A stretch of DNA of 64,000 bases from NCBI GenBank assembly GCA_900548265.1, contig URKG01000006.1, positions 1 through 64,000 on the forward strand, given 5' to 3'. Positions 1 to 7,770 of the stretch are shown here, in pieces. The translations under genes were made by a program, and so were the position numbers. The first letter of the stretch is position 1. Each line of letters opens with the position of its first letter. This DNA is from an uncultured Collinsella sp. GTDB taxonomy: Bacteria; Actinomycetota; Coriobacteriia; Coriobacteriales; Coriobacteriaceae. The notes under the pieces are model-generated. The model saw only the letters and a program-made list of their open reading frames with translations. It was not told the DNA's origin and searched no databases.

Positions 1-154
1 GGAATACGAGCGGCAATACGCTTGAGGATCCTTAAAAGAAAGTCCAGTTTATCCTCCCCACTCCAGATCAGGGCATCGGCGCCCGTCCAAGAATTGGGAT
101 GCAGTTCAATACGAGCTCGGGGCTCTTTTCGTCTAGATTGGGGACGCATGGCCG

Positions 155-276
155 GACGAAAACAATTTGCGTCTGGTAATAAGCGTACGAAAGCGCAATT
201 TACGTCTTAATTCCGTACGCAAATCAAGACGAAAATCGTTTACGTCTGCTTTAATCCGTACGAAAACGGTTTTCGT
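155..276. repeat. Array of degenerate ACGAAAAC/GTTTTCGT palindromes
   Basis: Four imperfect copies of an inverted repeat sit at about 155-174, 184-206, 228-247 and 260-276. The last copy, ACGAAAACGGTTTTCGT, is a perfect 8-1-8 palindrome; the others keep the GACGAAAA and TTACGTCT halves. The array lies just beyond the stop codon of the minus-strand ATPase gene. It could be a regulator-binding array or a degenerate 3' hairpin cluster. No gene is convincing between 1 and 297. Confidence 0.6.
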
Positions 277-297
277 CTTGCAGGGCAGTTGCCGTTT

Positions 298-1389
298 CTA
301 CAGTTCAACTTCCAGTTCGGCTTTGTGCTCGTAGAGGTAGTCGCGCATGTAGGGGATGGCAAATGAGACCTTGCCGTACGAGGGAGCCTCGATAATCGAT
401 TCTCTTAACAGGCGGCTGCGGACGGAACTCACCTGTTGAGGCGTTTTGTTTAGGGCATCGGCAACCATGCTGGTCGAGCTCGTCTGCCCCAAAGATGCCA
501 TGCTCAGCAGATAAGCGATGCACGTGGGCGGAATGCGCTGTAGCGCGGGCCCAATCACCATGGCACAGAAGCGTTCGCGTGCCGTTGCAATGCCGCGCTC
601 GGCTTCTTCTTCTCCAATAATCGGTGTATGTGCGCGTCTTGCCAACTGCCACGCGTAGTATCCAACGAGTTGGATCATGAAAGGATAACCTTGCGTTGCC
701 TCGGCAAGTTGGCCGGCAATACCTGGCTGCAACTCCATGCCAGACGCTTCAATGGTTTCCTCGAGGGAGTACGACACTTCGGTTACTGCCACAGCCTTCA
801 GGTCAAAGGGGAGGGCACGGCGCAAAAACGTAAGTGTCTTTCCGTTGATGATGCTTTCAATCATCGAAGGCAGCCCCGCAAAAACAAAGGCTATATCAAG
901 GTCTTCGCCGATAACCTGCTGAATCGCAATGGAGAGCGTTCGGACCTCATCGAGCTCTGCGTCTTGAACCTCGTCGAGAGTGATGAGCAGGCCATTTTCA
1001 TTCTTGGATATTGTCTGTCTCATGGCGTCGCGTAGCGATGGACCGATTCGCTCAATGTCTATGCTGCCGATGGATATGCCAGCTACGGTGGGCTCAAATC
1101 TGGCGTGTTTGGCCTGGAATTTGGGCTGCAGCTGTTCGAGAATGCGTTGGCAAAGTCCCTCGGTTGCGACCTCTTTTATGACCGTCCAGCCACGGCTTTG
1201 CGCCAAACGTGAGCACTCGTCAAGGAGGACCGTCTTGCCCGTTCCACGGACGCCGGCTATGCGCATTAGGCGCCCCGGGGCACCAGGCCCGTTGACGAGG
1301 CCCTCATTGAATTCTTCGAGCACATCTTCGCGGCCGATAATCGTGGGAGGTGTTTTACCTGCTGTGGGCTTAAAAGGGTTTGTTTGCAT
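298..1389 (-). CDS. AAA-type ATP-binding protein with C-terminal winged helix
   Basis: A protein of 363 residues. A P-loop (GVRGTGKT) lies near residue 50 and a Walker B-like LLITLDEVQ near residue 140. The C-terminal 90 residues look like a winged helix (TSMVADALNKTPQQVSSVRS). This layout resembles the archaeal ATPase/Orc1-like family found in many bacteria as stand-alone ATP-binding proteins of unknown substrate. I chose the ATG at 1389 because AAAGGTGG lies 5 nt upstream; a GTG three codons earlier is possible. The gene stands alone. Its promoter region is a 10-bp tandem repeat, which is unusual. The exact role is unknown; DNA or nucleoprotein binding is only an inference from the fold. 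Confidence 0.75.
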   Translation of the reverse strand: MQTNPFKPTAGKTPPTIIGREDVLEEFNEGLVNGPGAPGRLMRIAGVRGTGKTVLLDECSRLAQSRGWTVIKEVATEGLCQRILEQLQPKFQAKHARFEPTVAGISIGSIDIERIGPSLRDAMRQTISKNENGLLITLDEVQDAELDEVRTLSIAIQQVIGEDLDIAFVFAGLPSMIESIINGKTLTFLRRALPFDLKAVAVTEVSYSLEETIEASGMELQPGIAGQLAEATQGYPFMIQLVGYYAWQLARRAHTPIIGEEEAERGIATARERFCAMVIGPALQRIPPTCIAYLLSMASLGQTSSTSMVADALNKTPQQVSSVRSRLLRESIIEAPSYGKVSFAIPYMRDYLYEHKAELEVEL

Positions 1390-1410
1390 GTGAGCCACCT
1401 TTGCTCAAGA

Positions 1411-1500
1411 TATAGCAAGATATAGCAAAGTATAGCAAGATATAGCAAAGTATAGCAAGATATAGCAAAGTATAGTGAGATATAGCAACGTATAGCGCTG
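1411..1500. repeat. 10-bp tandem repeat, nine units, upstream of ATPase gene
   Basis: Nine consecutive 10-bp units of TATAGCAAGA/TATAGCAAAG type run without interruption; the last three units are degenerate. On the minus strand each unit gives TTGCTATA, so the tract offers overlapping TTGCTA (-35-like) and TATANT (-10-like) hexamers every 10 bp. It ends 21 bp before the ATPase start codon, so copy-number change could alter expression. Confidence 0.85.
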
Positions 1501-1620
1501 TTTGCGGGTTCTTACGGTGGTGCTATTTCCCGAATGCCGCGCGGATAAAGCGCTGGGCGAACAGCTTGTTGGCAACTCACGAGGGCTCGGGGTGCCAATT
1601 TGGGGTGCAGTAGTGCTGCG

Positions 1621-1778
1621 CCACGAAAAGGGCCTATCTACTACGTTTAAGCCGCAGGGGTCAACCATAGTCGGCTTTTTCGAAAATCGACAAGCTGTCT
1701 ACCTGCGGTTTTGTTTTTGCACTTTTCAGCATGGTCTGGGCTCTCCGCGTTAACGTAGTAGATGGGCCCCTTTTGTGG
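1621..1778. repeat. Nested imperfect palindrome, about 158 bp
   Basis: The outer arm around 1621-1650 (AAAAGGGCC, then ATCTACTACGTT) pairs with 1750-1778 (AACGTAGTAGAT, then CCCCTTTT). An inner CCGCAGG/CCTGCGG pair is nested inside. Together with 1801-1833, which resembles one arm of the palindrome at 49848-49966, this fills the 1501-1840 gap. I see no gene here. Confidence 0.6.
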
Positions 1779-1838
1779 CAAGGGGCCGACCTGCGGCTCA
1801 GGGTAGCCAAAAAAGCCACGTCCCAAAAAGACTGTTGG

Positions 1839-1907
1839 AAGTTGCGGTGGAATAGTTCCTGTTTTTGCTGCTGAAGGCTTTGAGCAGGAACTATTCCACC
1901 GCAACTT
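1839..1907. repeat. Palindrome upstream of gntR
   Basis: Arms of about 23 bp beginning AAGTTGCGGTGGAATAG are nearly perfect inverted copies around a 23-nt loop. A related palindrome lies just after the gntR gene (2687-2753), so the gene is bracketed by two members of one family. The arm AAGTTGCGGTGRAATAG is shared; the inner part differs. Confidence 0.85.
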
Positions 1908-1979
1908 ATGAGGGGGGCGGGGGATGCGATAGTATTGCATGGTGGTATTCGATTAACCGAGGCTTCATCCGAGGGCTTT

Positions 1980-2672
1980 ATGGAACAGCATCAGCATTAT
2001 CAGAGCCTGCAAGACCAGGCGTACAACGCATTGCGCTCCAAGATCATCTATGCCGAGCTCAGGCCCGGCACGCGTCTTTCGGCGATTGGTCTGGAAAAGG
2101 AGACGGGAATCGGGCGCACGCCCATTCGCGAGTCCTTTGTGCGCCTGCGTGAGCAGGAGCTGGTGGAAACGCGTCCCAAAAGCGGCACCTACGTCTCTAA
2201 GATCAGCATGGAACGCGCCGAAAACGCCTGCTTTTTGCGCGAGAAGCTCGAGAGAAGCGTGCTAATTAAATGCTGTTCGGCCGCCTCGCCCGAGCAAAAG
2301 CAGCGGCTTGAGCAGATTCTTACCGAGTCCGAGTCGCTCGACCATGGCGAAACGCGCCGTTTCTTTGACCTGGATAACCTGTTCCATGAGACATGTTTTG
2401 AGATTGCCGGTCGTCACATGTTGTGGGATTGGATGAAGAGCATCAACACGCATTTTGAGCGATATAACTGGTTGCGTATGGTGTCGCAGGATTTGGATTG
2501 GGAGCCGATTCGTCGGCAGCATCGCCGGATTCTCGAGGCCATTAAGAGGGGCGATACCGACGCGGCGAGCTATCTGGCAGAGACGCACCTGCACCTGATG
2601 CCCGAAGAGCAAGGTCCGGTTATCGCCTTGCATCCCGACTATTTTGAGCTGTCCAAAGACTCGTTCATCTAA
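1980..2672 (+). CDS. GntR-family (FCD) transcriptional regulator
   Basis: A protein of 230 residues. The N-terminal winged helix (residues 10-75) shows the GntR pattern AYNALRSKIIYAELRPG, then IGRTPIRESFVRL, then ETRPKSGTYV. Residues 85-215 form a helical FCD-type effector domain with spaced His and Asp residues of the usual metal/carboxylate site (DLDNLFHE, AETHLHLM). FCD members usually sense sugar acids or other carboxylates. The ATG at 1980 has GAGGG about 6 nt upstream; an earlier in-frame ATG at 1908 lies in the tail of the palindrome and is rejected. Its target is not evident, but the sugar-acid genes kdgK-eda follow 400 bp later on the opposite strand. Confidence 0.88.
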   Translation: MEQHQHYQSLQDQAYNALRSKIIYAELRPGTRLSAIGLEKETGIGRTPIRESFVRLREQELVETRPKSGTYVSKISMERAENACFLREKLERSVLIKCCSAASPEQKQRLEQILTESESLDHGETRRFFDLDNLFHETCFEIAGRHMLWDWMKSINTHFERYNWLRMVSQDLDWEPIRRQHRRILEAIKRGDTDAASYLAETHLHLMPEEQGPVIALHPDYFELSKDSFI

Positions 2673-2686
2673 TCAATCCCCATATA

Positions 2687-2753
2687 AGTTGCGGTGAAAT
2701 AGGGACTGTTTTGTGACCTAGGTGGCGCAAACAGTCCCTATTTCACCGCAACT
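2687..2753. repeat. Palindrome downstream of gntR
   Basis: Perfect arms of about 25 bp beginning AAGTTGCGGTGAAATAGG enclose a 17-nt loop. This is the second member of the family seen at 1839-1907. It may act as a 3' hairpin for gntR, although no T-run follows. Confidence 0.85.
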
Positions 2754-2781
2754 GCGTTGGGGTGTGACCGGGGCACAAAGA

Positions 2782-3008
2782 TGCGGTGCCGCTTGGAGGA
2801 AAAGACCGGAAGCAAAGGTCCATTCCTCCAGACGGCGCCGCAGCTGTTTTGATGGCTCGGCTTTTACCGAAGTGGCTCAGTTGAGCGCGACTGCCAGCCG
2901 ATTATACAAAGCGGCTCGGGGGCGTGTCGCTTCCGTCACGTTCTATCAGCATACAAGACGGTTTTGGTTCTTGTTCGTGACGGAAACGGCGCGCTTCCGA
3001 GCCGCTTT
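2782..3008. repeat. Two further long palindromes between gntR and eda
   Basis: The first (about 2782-2850) pairs GCCGCTTGGAGGAA with TTCCTCCAGACGGC. The second (2908-3008) has about 33-bp imperfect arms starting AAAGCGGCTCGG and ending CCGAGCCGCTTT, with inner TTCCGTCACG/CGTGACGGAA arms around a 35-nt loop. No protein-coding gene is convincing in 2754-3012. Confidence 0.65.
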
Positions 3009-3012
3009 AAAA

Positions 3013-3046
3013 GAAAGGGGGCGAGGTCTAGGGCACGCCCCCTTTC
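3013..3046 (-). terminator. Terminator of kdgK-eda
   Basis: An 11-bp stem (GAAAGGGGGCG/CGCCCCCTTTC) is followed on the minus strand by TTTTAAAG, 18 bp past the eda stop codon. Confidence 0.8.
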
Positions 3047-3063
3047 ACGATAGAGAGCTAAAC

Positions 3064-3705
3064 CTAGCCGCGGACCTTCTTGACGACGTCCATGGCCTCG
3101 CGGGCGATCTGCTCGACCTTGGAGAAGTCGCCGTCGGCAAACAGGGCCGGCTTGACCATCCAGGTGCCACCGCAGGCGATGATGGCGGAGGAGCTCAGGT
3201 ACTCCTCGACGTTGGCGGTGCTCACGCCGCCGGTAGGCATAAAGCGGTGACCGACAAACGGAGCGGCGAGGGCCTTGATGGTGCTCAGGCCGCCATACTG
3301 GGACGCGGGGAAGAACTTGGTGACCTTGAGGCCCAGGTTCTCGGCTGCGGTGACCTCGGAGGGGGTCACGGTGCCGGGAAGGACGGGCAGCTCGATGTCG
3401 ATGCAATGCTTCACGACGTCCTCGTTGTAACCCGGGGAGACGATGAACTTGGCACCGGCGGCGCGGGCCTGCTCAACCTGCTCGACGGTCAGGACAGTGC
3501 CGGCGCCAACGCACATCTCGGGCTCGGCCTCAGCCATAGCGGCGATGCACTCGGCGGCGCAGGCGGTGCGGAAGGTGACCTCGGCGGACTTCATGCCAGC
3601 TGCCATAAGAGCGTGGGCGAGCGGGGCGGCGTCCTCGACCTTGTCGAGCACAACGACCGGCACGATGCCCAGGGACTCAAGCGTGGTGTAGAACTGATCG
3701 AACAT
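3064..3705 (-). CDS. eda: 2-dehydro-3-deoxy-phosphogluconate (KDPG) aldolase
   Basis: A protein of 213 residues, the usual length for KDPG/KHG aldolases. It cleaves KDPG to pyruvate and glyceraldehyde 3-phosphate in the cytoplasm. Family signatures are visible: VVVLDKVEDAAPLAHAL near the N-terminus, the glutamate in AEVTFRT, GAGTVLT, the Schiff-base lysine region FIVSPGYNEDVV and KFFPASQYGG, then FMPTGGV. The ATG at 3705 has AAAGGA upstream. The gene lies downstream of the KDG kinase on the same strand, so the pair forms the lower part of hexuronate/KDG catabolism. Co-transcription and control by the divergent LacI-type regulator are inferred from layout. Confidence 0.93.
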   Translation of the reverse strand: MFDQFYTTLESLGIVPVVVLDKVEDAAPLAHALMAAGMKSAEVTFRTACAAECIAAMAEAEPEMCVGAGTVLTVEQVEQARAAGAKFIVSPGYNEDVVKHCIDIELPVLPGTVTPSEVTAAENLGLKVTKFFPASQYGGLSTIKALAAPFVGHRFMPTGGVSTANVEEYLSSSAIIACGGTWMVKPALFADGDFSKVEQIAREAMDVVKKVRG

Positions 3706-3958
3706 GATGTTCCTTTCGATGTGTGGCGCGCATGGGCGCGTGATTGCCAAATGTGCTGGTCAGGAGCCGATTTTGGATTGGTTATCGGAGGCACTGCTTG
3801 GGGTTCAAGCAATTCCAAAACCGGCTGCTCGACCAGTCATGTAGGGAATGCCAGGCAAAACCGGAATGGGACTGGTGGTTTTGCCCGGCCGGAGGAATCG
3901 GGGAGCGGGCCGCAGGGGTATGGGATTGGAAAGCTGCGGCCCGCGGAATGGAGACGGA

Positions 3959-4993
3959 CTAGCGCGCGACGCGGGTGCCACCGTCGGCGGCTGATGCTAC
4001 GGCTGCGATCTCGTCTGCGGTCACCAAGTTGGAGTCGCCCTTGATGGTGAGCTTGAGGATCGAAGCCGCAATCGCGTAGTTGACAGCGTCCTGCGGGTCA
4101 AAGTCGTTGATGAGGGCATGGACGAGGCCGGCGTTGAAAGCGTCGCCGGCGGCAACGCCCTCGAGTACGTGCACGTCGTGAGCAGGGGAGAACCAGTGCT
4201 CGCCGCTCTCGGCCTCAAAGAGCATGCCCATCCAGATGGAGCGCTCGACGCAGGAGATGTTGCGGACGACCGAGGCGACCTTCTTGCAGCCGTACTCGGC
4301 GCAGATCTGACGGGCCATCTCGACATAGGTGTCGCGCTCCTCGATGCCGTGGGCAAGGGAGCCAGAGACGCAGGTCATACCGAGGCCGGCGGGTGCATCC
4401 TCGTCGTTGGCGATGCAGATGTCGACGAGCGGCAGGAGTTCCCTCATGGTGGCCTGCGACTTCTCGGGCGACCACATCTTGCCGCGATAGTTCACGTCAC
4501 ACACGGTGGTGATGCCCTTGGCGCGGCAGGCGGCGAGCGCATCCTTGCAGGCGGCGGCCATCTCATCGGAGACGGCGGGGGTCACGCCGGAGAAATAGAA
4601 GACATCGATGCCCTTGAGGATCTCGTCCCAGTCAAAGACGTCGCGCTTGGCCATGTTGATGGCAGAGTACTTGCGGTCGTAGACGCAACCGTTGCCGCGC
4701 TGCGAGGCACCGACCTCAAACACATAGGAGCCAAGGCGGTCGCCCTGACGCACGACGCGCGTGGTGTCGACGTCGTAGGCCTTCAGCGAACGCAGGGCGC
4801 ACTCGCCCAGACGGTTGGCCGGGACAACGGAGACGTAAGCGGCCTTGTCGCCCTGGTAGGCCAGGGAAAGCGCAGTGTTGGCCTCGGCGCCGCCGTAGCG
4901 GACGTCAAACTCGGTTGCCTGCTCAATACGCAGGTGGTCTTTGGGTGAGAGTCTCATCATGATCTCGCCGAAGGTAAGAACCGTTTTACCCAT
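3959..4993 (-). CDS. kdgK: 2-keto-3-deoxygluconate kinase (PfkB family)
   Basis: A protein of 344 residues. PfkB-family features are the N-terminal LTFGEIMMRLSP, the substrate motif RYGGAEANTALSL, and the C-terminal anion-hole/catalytic signature VAAGDAFNAGLVHAL with the base Asp. The enzyme phosphorylates 2-keto-3-deoxygluconate to KDPG, the substrate of the neighbouring aldolase. The ATG at 4993 (MGKTVLTFG) is preceded by AAAGGAG about 11 nt upstream; longer in-frame starts run into the palindrome at 5036-5093 and are unlikely. The 253-bp gap to eda holds no clear terminator, consistent with an operon. The exact sugar (KDG versus a similar keto-acid) is inferred from the eda linkage. Confidence 0.88.
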   Translation of the reverse strand: MGKTVLTFGEIMMRLSPKDHLRIEQATEFDVRYGGAEANTALSLAYQGDKAAYVSVVPANRLGECALRSLKAYDVDTTRVVRQGDRLGSYVFEVGASQRGNGCVYDRKYSAINMAKRDVFDWDEILKGIDVFYFSGVTPAVSDEMAAACKDALAACRAKGITTVCDVNYRGKMWSPEKSQATMRELLPLVDICIANDEDAPAGLGMTCVSGSLAHGIEERDTYVEMARQICAEYGCKKVASVVRNISCVERSIWMGMLFEAESGEHWFSPAHDVHVLEGVAAGDAFNAGLVHALINDFDPQDAVNYAIAASILKLTIKGDSNLVTADEIAAVASAADGGTRVAR

Positions 4994-5035
4994 GGTCGCG
5001 CAGCTCCTTTTACTCGTGCGTACACCTTTGATATG

Positions 5036-5093
5036 GCGTTGGCACGCAGGTGCCAAGACGGTAGGGTGCGTCTTTGCACCTGCGTGCCAACGC
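5036..5093. repeat. Perfect 18-bp-arm palindrome in kdgK leader
   Basis: Arms GCGTTGGCACGCAGGTGC and its exact complement flank a 22-nt loop. It lies in the kdgK 5' leader downstream of the likely promoter, so it would form a strong hairpin in the mRNA. Confidence 0.85.
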
Positions 5094-5097
5094 TCGC

Positions 5098-5143
5098 CGA
5101 AATCGGTTTACGAAATCGGTTTCGTTTCGAGTTGTAGTATACT
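5098..5143. promoter_or_regulatory. LacI-type operator pair and divergent -10 for kdgK / regulator
   Basis: CGAAATCGGTTT occurs twice at 13-bp spacing (5098 and 5111); the second copy extends to CGAAATCGGTTTCG, a near-palindrome typical of LacI-family operators. AGTATACT at 5136-5143 gives TATACT on both strands. On the minus strand TTGCAA (5162-5157) is a fair -35, placing the operator at or just after the kdgK start site, ideal for repression. Binding by the adjacent regulator is inferred. Confidence 0.6.
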
Positions 5144-5225
5144 CACCTACAGCGTTTTGCAACCGAGATTTTTAAAAAATGCCTAAAATGGCTCAGACTG
5201 CCGACATTGGGAAACGGGGTGCGCT

Positions 5226-6248
5226 ATGGCGCAGATGAGAATCAAGGACATTGCCGCCGAGGCGGGCGTGAGTCCGGCCACGGTCTCGCGCTACCTCAAC
5301 AACCGCCCCGGGCAAATGACCGAGGAGACTCGTGCTCGCATCGCGGCGGTTATCGAGCGCACCGGCTATCGCCCGCGTGCCGCCGCGCGCAATCTGCGCA
5401 GCTCGCGCACCAACCTCATTGGCGTGATCCTGGCCGACATCGCCAACCCGTTCTCCAGCGCCATGCTCGAAGGGCTTTCCGCCAGCGCCGCCGCGCGCGG
5501 CTGCTCGCTCATGACGGCCATTAGCGGAAACGACCCCGCCAAGGAGGCCGAGTCGCTCACCAGGCTTATCGACGCTGGCGTGGATGGCCTGGTCGTCAAT
5601 ACCTGCGGTGGTAACGACGAGGCCATCACCGCGGCAGCGGGACGTCTGCCCGTCGTGCTGCTCGACCGCGACGTTGCCGACGGCGGTGTTGACCTGGTGA
5701 CATCTAACAACCGTGAGCTGGTCGCCGGCTTGGTAGACGCCTTGGCAGCTGCGGGCAGCGAGCGCCTGTGCCTGCTCACCGAGGCAAGCGACGACAGCCC
5801 CGTGCGTCGCGAGCGTGCCGAGGCCTTTGCCGACGAACTTTCGCGCCGCGGCCTTGCGGGCGAGGTCGTCACCCTGGCCGACGGTGGCGCCACGGGCGTT
5901 GGCCGTTTGGACAAGACCATCCGCGACTACGCGGGCAAAAGGCTCGGCCTTATCGCCGTCAACGGCCTGGTTTTCCTGCGTCTGACCGAGGCGCTGGCGC
6001 AGCTTGGTCCCTCGCTGCCGGCGGGGCTCAAGATCGCGACGTTTGACGACTACCCCTGGAACCATGTGCTCTTTGGCGGCGTCACCACGGCCGCGCAGGA
6101 CACCCTCACCATTGCCGAGCGCGTAGTCGAGCGCCTTTCCGAGCGCATCGACGTCGTTACCACCACCGTGGGCGAGGCCGCAAAGCTGGCGCCCAAACGC
6201 ATCGAGATTCCCGGCCACATCGAACACCGCGCCTCGACCTCTCGCTAG
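5226..6248 (+). CDS. LacI-family transcriptional regulator (KdgR-like)
   Basis: A protein of 340 residues. The N-terminal HTH and hinge (IKDIAAEAGVSPATVSRYLN, then ARNLRSSRTNLIGVILAD) are textbook LacI. A periplasmic-binding-protein-like sugar domain follows, with conserved NPFSSAMLEGL and the DDYPW element near the C-terminus. It is transcribed divergently from kdgK-eda, with the operator-like repeats between them, so it most likely senses KDG or KDPG and represses those genes and itself. The ATG at 5226 has GGGGTG upstream; an in-frame ATG three codons later is possible. Confidence 0.9.
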   Translation: MAQMRIKDIAAEAGVSPATVSRYLNNRPGQMTEETRARIAAVIERTGYRPRAAARNLRSSRTNLIGVILADIANPFSSAMLEGLSASAAARGCSLMTAISGNDPAKEAESLTRLIDAGVDGLVVNTCGGNDEAITAAAGRLPVVLLDRDVADGGVDLVTSNNRELVAGLVDALAAAGSERLCLLTEASDDSPVRRERAEAFADELSRRGLAGEVVTLADGGATGVGRLDKTIRDYAGKRLGLIAVNGLVFLRLTEALAQLGPSLPAGLKIATFDDYPWNHVLFGGVTTAAQDTLTIAERVVERLSERIDVVTTTVGEAAKLAPKRIEIPGHIEHRASTSR

Positions 6249-6301
6249 TCGCTCGTTCGCAACGGCCTGTTCGCGCACGTTTTTTGAGCGCTTGATACGC
6301 T

Positions 6302-6317
6302 TTAACCCTGCGGAAAC
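6302..6317 (+). promoter_or_regulatory. Candidate GlnR box upstream of glnA
   Basis: TTAAC-N6-GAAAC lies 66 bp before the glnA start. The actinobacterial GlnR site is built from GTnAC and GAAAC half-sites separated by 6 bp; this copy matches nine of the ten pattern positions, counting n as matched. The usual second pair is not evident. Confidence 0.4.
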
Positions 6318-6382
6318 ATTTTTCTGCGATAGTATCTGCGATATAGACCAGTCGAAACCCGCCCGAAAGAAAGGGGAGCGAC

Positions 6383-7720
6383 ATGAACCAGCAGAACATC
6401 GATTACGTACTCCGTTCCGTAGAGCAGCGTGACATCCGCTTTGTGCGTCTGTGGTTTGTCGACATTCTCGGCCGCCTCAAGAACTTTGCCATTAGCCCCG
6501 AGGACCTCGAGGTCGCTTTTGAGGAGGGTATTGGCTTTGACGGCTCCGCCATCGAGGGCTTTGCCACGCCCGAGGAAGCCGACATGCTGGCGTTTCCCGA
6601 TGCTTCGACCTTCCAGATTCTGCCGTGGCGTCCGAGCCACAACGGCGTTGCCCGCGTGTTCTGCGACGTGTGCACTCCCGATTGCAAGCCCTTTGCCGGC
6701 GACCCGCGCGATGCCCTGCGCCGCATGTTCTACAAGGCCGAAAAGGCCGGCTATCTGCTCAACGTGGGCGCCGAGCTGGAGTATTACTACTTCCCCGACG
6801 AGCACACCCCCGAGCCGCTCGACAACGTGGGCTACTTCGATCTTTCGGTAAGCGATGCCGCCCGCGACCTGCGCCGCAACACAGTCCTTACGCTCGAGAA
6901 GATGTCCGTGCCCGTGGAGTACACCTTCCACGCCGCCGGCCGCTCGCAGCACGGCATGAGCCTGCGCCACGCCGAGGCCCTGAGCATGTCCGACGCCATC
7001 ACCACGGCCAAACTCATCATTAAGCAGCAGGCCTACGAGAGCGGTTGCCACGCCTCCTTTATGCCCAAGCCGCTGGCGGGCGAGGATGGCAGCGCTATGT
7101 TCCTGTGCCAGTCGCTGTTCGACCACGACGGCAACAACGTCTTTTGGGGAGAGGACGACGAGAAGTACCATCTCTCCGACGTCGCCAAGCACTACATGGC
7201 CGGCATTCTGGCGCACGCGCGCGAGATCAGCGCCATCACCAACCCCACGGTCAACTCGTACAAGCGCATCACCACGGGTGGCGACTCCGTGCCGCAGTAC
7301 GCCACGTGGGGCTTGCGCAACCGCGCGAGTATGGTCCGCATCCCGGTCTACAAGCCCGGCAAGCAGCTGTCCACGCGCATCGAGCTGCGCAGTCCCGATC
7401 CCATGGCCAACCCGTATCTGGTCAACGCCGTCACGCTGGCGGCTGGTCTGGACGGCATCGAGCGCAAGCTGGAGCTCCCGCCCGAGGCAACGGCCGAGAC
7501 GCTCAAGCTTACCGACCGCCAGATGGTCGAGGCCGGCTACACGCCGCTGCCGCGTTCGCTCAAAGAGGCGCTCGACGTGTTTGAGGACTCGCAGTTTATG
7601 AAGGATGCCCTCGGCGAGCATATCCACAGCTTCTTCCTCAAAAAGAAGCGCGACGAGTGGCATAAGTTTGAGTCTACGATCACCGAGTGGGAGATCAAGC
7701 ACTACCTGGCGAACTCCTAA
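6383..7720 (+). CDS. glnA: Glutamine synthetase, type I
   Basis: A protein of 445 residues that makes glutamine from glutamate, ammonia and ATP as a cytoplasmic dodecamer. Landmarks are the beta-grasp N-terminus (FVRLWFVDILGRLKNFAI, then GFDGSAIEGF), metal-ligand GAELEYYYF, VEYTFHAAGRSQHGMSL, the ATP-loop KPLAGEDGSAMF, and NPTVNSYKR with NRASMVRIP and RIELRSPDP. The length, about 25 residues shorter than the adenylylated enterobacterial type, fits the I-alpha subgroup of Firmicutes-like enzymes. The ATG at 6383 is preceded by AAAGGGGAGCG. The next gene, a GlnR-like regulator, starts 50 bp downstream, and a GlnR-like box lies upstream, which suggests nitrogen control. Confidence 0.96.
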   Translation: MNQQNIDYVLRSVEQRDIRFVRLWFVDILGRLKNFAISPEDLEVAFEEGIGFDGSAIEGFATPEEADMLAFPDASTFQILPWRPSHNGVARVFCDVCTPDCKPFAGDPRDALRRMFYKAEKAGYLLNVGAELEYYYFPDEHTPEPLDNVGYFDLSVSDAARDLRRNTVLTLEKMSVPVEYTFHAAGRSQHGMSLRHAEALSMSDAITTAKLIIKQQAYESGCHASFMPKPLAGEDGSAMFLCQSLFDHDGNNVFWGEDDEKYHLSDVAKHYMAGILAHAREISAITNPTVNSYKRITTGGDSVPQYATWGLRNRASMVRIPVYKPGKQLSTRIELRSPDPMANPYLVNAVTLAAGLDGIERKLELPPEATAETLKLTDRQMVEAGYTPLPRSLKEALDVFEDSQFMKDALGEHIHSFFLKKKRDEWHKFESTITEWEIKHYLANS

Positions 7721-7770
7721 TCGCGCTGGCTTGTTCCAGTACGATTGAGCTCATTTTTTTGGAGGCCGAT

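Noticed and set aside
1908..1979. N-terminal extension of the GntR regulator
   Set aside because: The upstream ATG lies at the edge of a palindrome; ATG 1980 has the SD and begins the conserved domain.
2722..4044. A 440-residue plus-strand frame over eda and the palindromes
   Set aside because: It reads antisense through the KDPG aldolase and through palindromic intergenic DNA; low-complexity Gly/Asp composition indicates a shadow frame.
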